Shown here piece by piece: positions 1-5,345 of a stretch of DNA of 10,027 nt; the first letter of the stretch is position 1, and every line of letters begins with the position of its first letter. The translations under genes and the position numbers were made by a program. The stretch comes from Bacillota bacterium (GTDB lineage Bacteria; Bacillota; Negativicutes; Sporomusales; UBA7701): contig JAEZLU010000179.1 of assembly GCA_023415075.1 (NCBI GenBank), forward strand, positions 1 to 10,027, in the 5' to 3' direction. The notes under the pieces were generated by a model. The model was not told the DNA's origin and did no database searches. It saw only the letters and a program-made list of their open reading frames with translations.

Positions 1-171
1 AAAATGGCATCGACCCTTCTCGGCAGCACCGACACTACTTTTTATATCCTGACGGTATATTTTGGCGCCGTCGGCATCCGGCAGCCGCGCTACGCGGTGT
101 TCGTCGGTTTGATGGGGGATATTACCGGCCTCGCGGCCACAATTTATATCTGCAGACTCCTGTTCTCCTAA
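1..171 (+). CDS. spmB: Spore maturation protein B, C-terminal part (5' end outside window)
   Basis: Frame 1 is open from the left edge to TAA at 169-171 and gives 56 residues. The visible part contains STDTTFYILTVYFGAVGI followed by RYAVFVGLMGDITGLAA and a hydrophobic end, which I recognise as the C-terminus of SpmB. SpmB is a multi-pass membrane protein of the nucleoside-recognition (Gate) family that works with SpmA in dehydrating the spore core in endospore formers. The two hydrophobic stretches visible here fit the last membrane segments. In Bacillus the order is spmA, spmB, rluB. Here two redox genes lie between spmB and rluB. A strong terminator begins 12 nt after the stop, so spmB probably ends its own transcript. 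The family call is recognition by eye from a fragment. Confidence 0.88.
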   Translation, partial: KMASTLLGSTDTTFYILTVYFGAVGIRQPRYAVFVGLMGDITGLAATIYICRLLFS

Positions 172-182
172 GCCCTTGCCCT

Positions 183-214
183 GCCCGGCGGCCTTTTGCC
201 GCCGGGCCTTTTTT
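183..214 (+). terminator. Rho-independent terminator after spmB
   Basis: A perfect 10-bp GC-rich stem (GCCCGGCGGC at 183-192 pairs with GCCGCCGGGC at 198-207) encloses a CTTTT loop. It is followed by C and six T residues (209-214). This is a textbook intrinsic terminator. It separates spmB from the downstream oxidoreductase genes, so those genes need their own promoter or readthrough. Confidence 0.93.
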
Positions 215-223
215 CCCCCGGCA

Positions 224-252
224 GTGGCACAACAGCCGCCCGAGAATAAACT
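224..252 (+). promoter_or_regulatory. Weak candidate sigma-A-type promoter for the redox operon
   Basis: GTGGCA (224-229) and TAAACT (247-252) are separated by 17 nt, each matching about 4 of 6 consensus positions. It lies between the spmB terminator and the next start codon, where a promoter is expected. The match is weak and may be chance. Confidence 0.22.
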
Positions 253-284
253 GTAAAGAGAAATGCACTGATGGGGGGACAGCA

Positions 285-1565
285 ATGGTCAAAGTAGTTG
301 TGGCCGGCGGCGGCTGGGCCGGATGCGCGGCGGCGTTAGCGGCGGCCAAAGCCGGGGCCGAGGTTACCCTTCTCGAACGCACCGACATGTTGCTCGGTAC
401 CGGTCTGGTCGGCGGCATATACCGCAACAACGGCCGGTATACGGCGGCGGAAGAGGCCATCGCCATGGGCGGCGGCGATCTGTTCGTGGCCATGGATGCC
501 AAGGCCCGGCACCGGGGGCTGAGTTTCCCGGGCCATAACCACGCTTCGCTTTATGACGTAAGCTCGATGGAACCCCTGGTAAAACAGGTGCTCACCAACT
601 ACGGCATTACCGTGCGGACCCGAGCCAGAGCGATGGACGTGCTTAAATACAGCCGAAAAATTCAGGCCCTGGTTATCGACAGCGGCGAGGTGATAAAAGG
701 CGACGTCTTTGTCGACACCACCGGCAGCGCCGGGCCAATGGGCAACTGCCTGAAATACGGCAACGGTTGCGCCATGTGCATTCTCCGCTGCCCGTCCTTC
801 GGGCCACGGGTTAGCATCGCCGCCCGGGCCCAGGTCAAGGAAGTCATGGGTCTCAAGGCCGACGGGACCTTTGGCGCCATGAGCGGTTCCTGCAAGCTCA
901 ACAAAGACTCCCTCAGCCAAGAACTGCGCGACAAACTTAATCGCGAAGGGGCAGTCATCCTGCCGGTTCCCGCTCATCTGGTCAAGGCGAACTCGCTTGG
1001 GCGCAAAGCCTGTTCCCAGTACGCCATAACCGAATACGCCGAGAACCTGGTGCTGCTCGACACCGGGCACGCCAAGCTCATGACCTCCTGCTACCCGCTG
1101 GAAGACCTGCGGGCCATCCCTGGCCTGGAAAATGCCCGCTACGAGGACCCTTACGCCGGCGGTCTCGGTAACTCGGTCCGCTACCTGGGCCTGGCGCCCT
1201 GCGACAACACCCTTAAAGTCGAGAACGTGGAAAATCTGTTTTGCGCCGGCGAAAAGGCCGGCGTGTTCGTCGGCCACACCGAGGCCGTCGTCACCGGCCT
1301 GCTGGCCGGCAACAACGCCGTCCGCCACTGTCTCGACATGCCGTACCTCCAACTGCCGCGCACACTTGCCAGCGGCGATATCATCGCCTTCGTCCATGAA
1401 AAAATGACAACCCAAGACGGTCTCAAGCTGCGTTACACGTTTTCCGGCTCAGTCTACTTCGAGCGCATGAAAGCCATGGACCTTTACTCTACCGACCGCG
1501 AAGAAATCGGCGGCCGGGTAAAACGGGCCGGCCTCGGCGACGTTTACAGTCAGTGCCTGGTCTAG
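285..1565 (+). CDS. FAD-dependent oxidoreductase, TrmFO/MnmG-like fold, with a CxxCxxxC cluster
   Basis: The product is 426 aa. An N-terminal dinucleotide-binding motif (GGGWAG, residues 8-13) is followed by a strand ending in E31, the expected FAD ribose contact. Near the C-terminus, LFCAGEKAGVFVGHTEAVV (318-336) and then GLLAGNNAVRH match the FAD-closing segment of TrmFO/MnmG (GidA) proteins, so this fold is likely. A Cys-rich stretch, NCLKYGNGCAMCILRCP (154-170; C155, C162, C165, C169), is not part of classical MnmG as I know it and could bind an Fe-S cluster or hold redox-active thiols. The total is 12 Cys. The ATG at 285 follows a G-rich Shine-Dalgarno at 273-279. The stop overlaps the ribosome binding site of the next gene, a PyrK-like protein, so the two are translationally linked and probably partners. 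The substrate is unknown. I do not call it a tRNA-modifying enzyme. Confidence 0.8.
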   Translation: MVKVVVAGGGWAGCAAALAAAKAGAEVTLLERTDMLLGTGLVGGIYRNNGRYTAAEEAIAMGGGDLFVAMDAKARHRGLSFPGHNHASLYDVSSMEPLVKQVLTNYGITVRTRARAMDVLKYSRKIQALVIDSGEVIKGDVFVDTTGSAGPMGNCLKYGNGCAMCILRCPSFGPRVSIAARAQVKEVMGLKADGTFGAMSGSCKLNKDSLSQELRDKLNREGAVILPVPAHLVKANSLGRKACSQYAITEYAENLVLLDTGHAKLMTSCYPLEDLRAIPGLENARYEDPYAGGLGNSVRYLGLAPCDNTLKVENVENLFCAGEKAGVFVGHTEAVVTGLLAGNNAVRHCLDMPYLQLPRTLASGDIIAFVHEKMTTQDGLKLRYTFSGSVYFERMKAMDLYSTDREEIGGRVKRAGLGDVYSQCLV

Positions 1566-1572
1566 GAGGGGG
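1564..1572 (+). promoter_or_regulatory. Ribosome binding site deciding the start of the PyrK-like gene
   Basis: AGGAGGGGG overlaps the TAG stop of the upstream gene (1563-1565) and stands 4 nt before ATG 1577. It is the strongest Shine-Dalgarno in the window. It rules out the longer reading from 1553 and favours 1577 over the in-frame ATG at 1595. Confidence 0.85.
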
Positions 1573-1576
1573 AAAA

Positions 1577-2557
1577 ATGAATACCAGACTTAAAATGAGT
1601 TGTATTGACATAAATTCGCCCTACTGTCCCTGCCTGCTGGCCGAAACCAACGACTGCATCTTCTGCAGCCACCTGCGGGGCGGGACGGTCTGCGACTGCA
1701 ACTGGAGCGGGGTATGCATACTGTACGAAAAGCAGTGGCAGGCTAAAGGGATAGGGAAGGGCGATGAGCCGGTCCCACCGATCAGGCGGGAGTACGAAAG
1801 CGTCTTCAGCCGGCGGGAACTGATAGCGCCGGCCACCTACCTGCTCGAATTCGCCGTTGACGAGGATCTGGCGGCCGAACTCAAAAAAACCGGAGCCTTC
1901 GTCTTTTTGCGGCGTCCGGAAGACCCGCAGTTTTTTCATTTCCCGGTAGGCGTTATGAAAGTCAACGGTACCGCTGTACAGGTGGCGGTCGAAGGAGTCG
2001 GCCCGAAAACCAACCGTCTGTTGGCAGCGGAGGACGGCGGCGTCGTCGTCCGGGGGCCGTATTATAACGGCGTTCTCGGTCAGCCATGGATTGATAATAT
2101 TACCTATGGTACAATATTATTGGTAGCCGGCGGCATGGGCCAGCCACCGGCCCTGCCGCTCGCCGCCCGCCTTATGGCAGGCGGCAATACCGTCCACGCC
2201 CTGCTGGCCCCCGGCCAGGTGGGCAAGGTCTTCATCGACGAGGAGCTTCGCCAGCTTGGGGTAAACGTCGATATTGTCGACTCCCTCCGGCGTTCCGGTT
2301 ATGCCCGCCTGAGCGACTGGCTGGCCGACCGGAGCCGGCGGCCCGATCTCGTGGTGAGCGCTGGACCGGACGACCAGCATCACGGAGTGATTGCCGCCAT
2401 GCAGGCCGCCGGCGTCAACGTACCGATGGCGGCCACCAATAACAGCATCATGTGCTGCGGCGAAGGCATCTGCGGCAGCTGCGAATGCGAAATCAGCGAA
2501 CGCCGGCGACTGCGCCTGTGCAAGACCCAGACCGACTTCGCCGGCCTGGTCACCTAA
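1577..2557 (+). CDS. PyrK-like FAD/[2Fe-2S] oxidoreductase with a Cys-rich N-terminal extension
   Basis: The product is 326 aa. Residues from about 70 to 326 look like the electron-transfer subunit of dihydroorotate dehydrogenase B (PyrK) and related sulfide/ferredoxin-NADP reductase-like proteins. There is an FLRRP segment (110-114) at the flavin-binding position, GPYYNGVLG (160-168) where PyrK has GPLGNG, and a nucleotide-binding loop VAGGMGQPPALPLA (183-196). At the C-terminus is a [2Fe-2S] pattern C294-x4-C299-x2-C302-x12-C315. The first 50 residues hold eight Cys (9, 17, 19, 27, 30, 39, 41, 47), an extra domain absent from ordinary PyrK that may carry another Fe-S cluster or a metal. By family, it should move electrons between NAD(P)H, FAD and Fe-S. 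No pyrD lies nearby; the neighbour is the FAD oxidoreductase ending at its ribosome binding site, so a role as that protein's electron-transfer partner is inferred. It is cytoplasmic, with no signal peptide. Confidence 0.83.
   Translation: MNTRLKMSCIDINSPYCPCLLAETNDCIFCSHLRGGTVCDCNWSGVCILYEKQWQAKGIGKGDEPVPPIRREYESVFSRRELIAPATYLLEFAVDEDLAAELKKTGAFVFLRRPEDPQFFHFPVGVMKVNGTAVQVAVEGVGPKTNRLLAAEDGGVVVRGPYYNGVLGQPWIDNITYGTILLVAGGMGQPPALPLAARLMAGGNTVHALLAPGQVGKVFIDEELRQLGVNVDIVDSLRRSGYARLSDWLADRSRRPDLVVSAGPDDQHHGVIAAMQAAGVNVPMAATNNSIMCCGEGICGSCECEISERRRLRLCKTQTDFAGLVT
2091..2120 (+). promoter_or_regulatory. AT-rich promoter-like element with a dyad inside the PyrK-like gene
   Basis: TTGATA (2091-2096) and TATTAT (2115-2120) each match 5 of 6 sigma-A consensus positions with an 18-nt spacer. 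The same bases form an inverted repeat, ATAATATT at 2094-2101 against AATATTAT at 2113-2120. It is an AT island in a GC-rich gene and uses codons that are rare here (ATA, TTA). It could be an internal promoter for rluB. This is sequence resemblance only. Confidence 0.3.
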
Positions 2558-2584
2558 AAAAACAGCCTATATATGGGGGGTACT

Positions 2585-3316
2585 ATGGCCGAACGACTTC
2601 AAAAAATAATCAGCCAGGCCGGCCTGGCTTCTCGTCGCCACGCCGAGGAACTGATCACCGCCGGCCGCGTCACCGTCAACGGCCGGGTTGTCGCCGAACT
2701 GGGCGCCAAAGTCGAGCCCGGGCGGGACGTCGTTGCCGTTGACGGCCAGCCCCTGGCCGGCCAGCGGAAAATGTACGTGCTTTTAAACAAGCCCCGCGGC
2801 GTGGTAACCACCCTGCGTGACCCGCGCGGCCGCAAGACGGTGGCCGACCTGGTAGCCGACATCCCGGTGCGGCTTTTTCCGGTGGGCCGCCTGGACTACA
2901 ATACCGAGGGCCTGCTGCTCCTGACCAACGACGGTGAGCTGACCCACGTCCTGACCCATCCCAGCCACGAAGTCGACAAAACCTACCTGGCCGCCGTTGT
3001 CGGCCGGCCGCCCGAGGAAAAGCTCGATCGCCTGCGGGCCGGCATCCGCCTGGCCGACGGCGTCACCGCACCGGCCAGGGTGAATATTATCGGCTACGAT
3101 GCCGAGAAAAACCTCACATCTTTGGAAATAGTAATCCACGAAGGCTGGAATCGACAGGTGCGGCGGATGTGCGAAGCCATCGGCCACCCGGTGGAGAAGC
3201 TTAAAAGGGTAAAATTCGGCTTCCTGACCCTGGCCGGTGTGCGACGCGGCCACTACCGCCACCTCGAACCGGAGGAAGTCGCTCAGCTGAAAAATCTGGC
3301 CGGGTTTGACATATAA
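2585..3316 (+). CDS. rluB: 23S rRNA pseudouridine synthase, RluB/RsuA family
   Basis: The product is 243 aa. An N-terminal S4 RNA-binding domain (residues 1-50, with QKIISQAGLASRRHAEELI) is followed by the pseudouridine synthase domain. The catalytic motif is GRLDYNTEGLLLLTNDGEL (101-119), in which D104 is the catalytic Asp. The family signature NRQVRRMCEAIGHPVEKLKR (189-208) lies near the end. RluB converts a uridine in helix 89 of 23S rRNA, near the peptidyl-transferase centre, to pseudouridine. The RluB rather than RsuA assignment rests on the spm neighbourhood, since Bacillus rluB follows spmB. The start at ATG 2585 follows a GGGGGGT tract; an in-frame ATG at 2573 would add four residues but has no Shine-Dalgarno. 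It lies 27 nt after the PyrK-like gene and before a terminator, so it closes that operon. Confidence 0.93.
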   Translation: MAERLQKIISQAGLASRRHAEELITAGRVTVNGRVVAELGAKVEPGRDVVAVDGQPLAGQRKMYVLLNKPRGVVTTLRDPRGRKTVADLVADIPVRLFPVGRLDYNTEGLLLLTNDGELTHVLTHPSHEVDKTYLAAVVGRPPEEKLDRLRAGIRLADGVTAPARVNIIGYDAEKNLTSLEIVIHEGWNRQVRRMCEAIGHPVEKLKRVKFGFLTLAGVRRGHYRHLEPEEVAQLKNLAGFDI

Positions 3317-3326
3317 AAGCGCCGGC

Positions 3327-3369
3327 TAGCCCGGTGGCCTTGGGCCAATGTCCGCCACCGGCTATTTTT
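3327..3369 (+). terminator. Probable intrinsic terminator after rluB
   Basis: TAGCC(C)GGTGGC at 3327-3338 pairs with GCCACCGGCTA at 3354-3364. This gives an 11-bp stem with a single bulged C and a 15-nt loop, followed by five T residues (3365-3369). The loop is longer than ideal, but position and T tract fit a terminator ending the redox-rluB unit. Confidence 0.78.
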
Positions 3370-3417
3370 ATCGCCAGGCTCCCTGGAAGATAATCCCACC
3401 GACAAAGAAGGAATGAC

Positions 3418-4659
3418 ATGAAAAAGGTGCTCATCATCGGCGGCGGCGCCGCCGGCCTGATGGCGGCCGTGAGCGCCGCCGAGGCGGGCGGCGCGGTCAC
3501 CCTGCTGGAAAAAATGCCGGCTTTGGGCCGCAAGCTGCTGATAACCGGCAAAGGCCGCTGCAACGTGACCAATATCGCCGATCGCCAGGAGTTTATCAAA
3601 AACCTGCCCGGTAACGGCCAGTTCCTCTACAGCGCCCTGACCGCCTTCAGCAACCGCGACCTGATGGACTGGCTGGAAAGCCGCGGCGTACCCCTGAAGA
3701 CCGAGCGGGGCGGCCGGGTCTTCCCGGTCAGCGATCAGGCCAGGGACGTAGTCGCCGCTTTTGCCGGGGCCTTGGCCGACCAGGGGGTGGACGTGCGGAC
3801 CGGCGAGGCCGTCAAGGCGATCACCGTCGACGACAGCCGGGTTACTGGGGCGACCACCGTCCAGGGGCGGACCTTCCGGGCCGACGCCGTCGTCCTGGCC
3901 ACCGGCGGCGCCTCCTATCCGGGGACAGGCTCCTCCGGCGACGGTTACCGCCTGGCCGCCGCCCTCGGCCATACCATCATACCCCTGCAGCCCTCGCTGG
4001 TGCCGCTCGAGGTGGCCGAGGACTGGATAACCGACCTTCAGGGCCTGTCCCTGAAAAATGTCAAGGCCGCCGTTTTGGCCGACGGCAAAAAAGTTGCCGA
4101 GGACTTCGGCGAACTCTTATTCACCCACTTCGGCCTGTCCGGGCCGATAATCCTTTCCCTCAGCAACCAGGTAGCCGAACTGCTTCGCCAGAAGAAGGGT
4201 GAGGTTAGCGTCGCCATCAACCTCAAGCCGGCCCTCAGCCCCGAAGAGCTCGACCGGCGCATCCAGCGCGATTTCGCCAAGTTTTCCCGCAAGCAATTCA
4301 AGAACGCCCTCGATGAACTGTTGCCGGCCAAACTTATCGCCGTCATCGTCGATCTTAGCCATATCGACCCGGAAAAAGCCGTCCACCAGATAACCCGCGA
4401 AGAGAGGGCCCGCCTTGCTCAGTTGCTGCAACAGCTGACCTTCACCATCAGCCGCACCCGGCCGATCGCCGAGGCCATCGTTACCGCCGGCGGCGTCCAT
4501 ACCAAGGAGATCGACCCGCGGACCATGGCCTCCCGGCTGCTTCGCGGACTCTACTTCGCCGGTGAAGTCATCGACGTCGACGGCTACACCGGCGGCTACA
4601 ACCTGCAGGCTGCCTTCGCCAGCGGCTTTGTTGCCGGCCGGGCCGCGGCGGCGGAATAA
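3418..4659 (+). CDS. HI0933/YhiN-family NAD(P)/FAD-dependent oxidoreductase
   Basis: The product is 413 aa, normal for the family. It has an N-terminal FAD-binding GGGAAG (8-13) with E31 as ribose contact, then the family hallmark GRKLLITGKGRCNVTN (37-52). ATGGASYPGTGSSGDGY (161-177) and GELLFTHFGLSGP (231-243) follow, and the C-terminal FAD segment GLYFAGEVIDVDGYTGGYN runs from 377 to 395. These proteins are cytoplasmic flavoproteins of the YhiN/YtfP group with no firmly known reaction in most bacteria. Database names such as BaiN (bile acid reductase) are often transferred to them without support. ATG 3418 has GAAGGA at 3407-3412, 5 nt upstream. It follows the rluB terminator and so begins a new unit. 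In many Firmicutes this family sits near aroA/cmk, as here, perhaps only by conserved order. Confidence 0.93.
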   Translation: MKKVLIIGGGAAGLMAAVSAAEAGGAVTLLEKMPALGRKLLITGKGRCNVTNIADRQEFIKNLPGNGQFLYSALTAFSNRDLMDWLESRGVPLKTERGGRVFPVSDQARDVVAAFAGALADQGVDVRTGEAVKAITVDDSRVTGATTVQGRTFRADAVVLATGGASYPGTGSSGDGYRLAAALGHTIIPLQPSLVPLEVAEDWITDLQGLSLKNVKAAVLADGKKVAEDFGELLFTHFGLSGPIILSLSNQVAELLRQKKGEVSVAINLKPALSPEELDRRIQRDFAKFSRKQFKNALDELLPAKLIAVIVDLSHIDPEKAVHQITREERARLAQLLQQLTFTISRTRPIAEAIVTAGGVHTKEIDPRTMASRLLRGLYFAGEVIDVDGYTGGYNLQAAFASGFVAGRAAAAE

Positions 4660-4682
4660 AGTGGAAAAAGCCGGCTAAAATA

Positions 4683-4714
4683 AAGCGATAGCACTAAATT
4701 GGGGGTTATCGCTT
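4683..4714 (+). promoter_or_regulatory. Hairpin in the leader of the membrane-anchored protein gene
   Basis: AAGCGATA (4683-4690) pairs perfectly with TATCGCTT (4707-4714) around a 16-nt loop containing GGGGG. There is no T tract after it, so it is not an intrinsic terminator. It lies between the flavoprotein stop and the next start, and its 3' arm covers the alternative TTG start at 4713. It may affect translation or mRNA stability. Confidence 0.4.
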
Positions 4715-4720
4715 GTCGCG

Positions 4721-4725
4721 AAGGA
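4721..4725 (+). promoter_or_regulatory. Ribosome binding site favouring ATG 4734
   Basis: AAGGA stands 8 nt before ATG 4734. The competing TTG at 4713 has only a GGGGG tract 7 nt upstream and lies in the arm of a hairpin, so 4734 is preferred. Confidence 0.55.
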
Positions 4726-4733
4726 AAAACGAT

Positions 4734-5237
4734 ATGTTTGGGCGCTGGGATACGCTCATCCTCCGCCTGACCATCTGCTGTCTGGTGCTGCTGGCGCTCA
4801 GCCAGGCGGCCCTGCTGACCGAGACTCCGCGCCGCTACCTGTCGCAGGTGGACAGGCTGGAAGGCGAGACAGTCAGTTGGCAGACGCCGCTGGTGGCTGC
4901 GGTTCCGCCAACCGCCCCGCAGTCGGCACCGGCGGCATACAGCCTTGACCGCCTCCGGCCCAGCCGTGAGGTCATCCTGCGGCTTGTCAGGCCGCCGGCC
5001 GACCCGGATATCTTCGTCCTGGTCAACGGCAAGCGCCAGGGCGATTTTGCCGCCGGCGAGATCAACCTGGCGGTCTACGACGGCGACTACCTCGAAGTCG
5101 ATGCCAGCCGCCGGCCTACGCCGGTTCGCTTTGTTGTCCGCCTGCCGGACGGCGGTCTCGATTCGCCGCTCGACGGCACTGTTCTCGAAGGGGCGGGGGG
5201 GATCATTGCCGTCGGCAAGGTAAAAGTGAAGCACTAG
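4734..5237 (+). CDS. Uncharacterised membrane-anchored protein
   Basis: I do not recognise this family. The product is 167 aa from ATG 4734, or 174 aa if TTG 4713 is used. One hydrophobic segment (about 8-28, LILRLTICCLVLLALSQAAL) follows a short N-terminus with an Arg, and looks like a signal anchor without an obvious cleavage site. A Pro/Ala-rich linker (about 57-67) leads to a domain of about 90 residues with alternating hydrophobic positions (EVILRLVRP, DIFVLVNGK, INLAVYDGDYLEVDA, VRFVVRLPDG), suggesting an all-beta fold outside the membrane. The alternation of NGK, GDYLEV and DGG turns recalls small beta-sandwich domains, but this is only impression. It lies 74 nt after the HI0933-family gene and before the aroA promoter region. 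Codon use matches its neighbours and the frame is intact, so it is likely a real gene. Confidence 0.75.
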   Translation: MFGRWDTLILRLTICCLVLLALSQAALLTETPRRYLSQVDRLEGETVSWQTPLVAAVPPTAPQSAPAAYSLDRLRPSREVILRLVRPPADPDIFVLVNGKRQGDFAAGEINLAVYDGDYLEVDASRRPTPVRFVVRLPDGGLDSPLDGTVLEGAGGIIAVGKVKVKH

Positions 5238-5262
5238 TCAAAAAAGAGGAAATCAACTCTAT

Positions 5263-5291
5263 TTGAGGAATTAATATTGTTACGGTAAATA
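5263..5291 (+). promoter_or_regulatory. Candidate promoter of the aroA operon in an AT-rich intergenic region
   Basis: The 104-nt gap at 5238-5341 is about 30% G+C in an otherwise GC-rich window. TTGAGG (5263-5268) and TAAATA (5286-5291) are 17 nt apart; TATAAA at 5290-5295 is a better -10 but is 21 nt from TTGAGG. The AT-richness and the position before a long gene run support a promoter; the exact boxes are uncertain. Confidence 0.4.
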
Positions 5292-5300
5292 TAAAATTTC

Positions 5301-5345
5301 GCAGAAAAATGATAGCTTTTTTGCAGACGGAGTGCAGAAAAATGA
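5301..5345 (+). repeat. 12-bp direct repeat spanning two in-frame aroA start codons
   Basis: GCAGAAAAATGA occurs at 5301-5312 and again at 5334-5345, 33 nt (11 codons) apart. Each copy contains an ATG in the aroA frame (5309 and 5342). Only the second has a Shine-Dalgarno, GGAG at 5329-5332. Confidence 0.9.
5329..5332 (+). promoter_or_regulatory. Ribosome binding site deciding the aroA start
   Basis: GGAG lies 9 nt before ATG 5342. The upstream in-frame ATG at 5309 is preceded by an AT-rich stretch with no Shine-Dalgarno, so 5342 is the likely start and gives a normal EPSP synthase N-terminus. Confidence 0.65.

Noticed and set aside
271..297. Eight-codon frame overlapping the start of the first oxidoreductase, as a leader peptide
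   Set aside because: Too short to support, with no good ribosome binding site and no regulatory sequence pattern in the peptide.
336..1415. 359-aa open frame on the minus strand opposite the FAD oxidoreductase
   Set aside because: A GC-rich antisense shadow. The plus-strand protein has clear FAD motifs, and the minus reading has no recognisable domain or convincing start.
3374..3386. CCAGG/CCTGG palindrome before the HI0933-family gene
   Set aside because: Only five pairs with a 3-nt loop, expected by chance in GC-rich DNA.
3366..3394. GATAAT (3389-3394) as the -10 of a promoter for the HI0933-family gene
   Set aside because: The -10 resembles consensus, but no acceptable -35 is found at 16-18 nt, where only the T tract of the terminator lies.
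3283..3972. 229-aa minus-strand frame opposite the HI0933-family gene
   Set aside because: It overlaps strongly conserved plus-strand motifs and a terminator, and its product is low-complexity Gly/Ala-rich sequence.
4596..5234. 212-aa minus-strand frame opposite the unknown membrane protein
   Set aside because: I considered it because the plus-strand gene is unrecognised. The plus reading has a sensible membrane anchor, a start and a ribosome binding site. The minus reading runs into the conserved end of the flavoprotein gene.
5309..5341. Upstream ATG as the aroA start
   Set aside because: No Shine-Dalgarno and an AT-rich leader before it; ATG 5342 has GGAG at good spacing and gives the usual family N-terminus.
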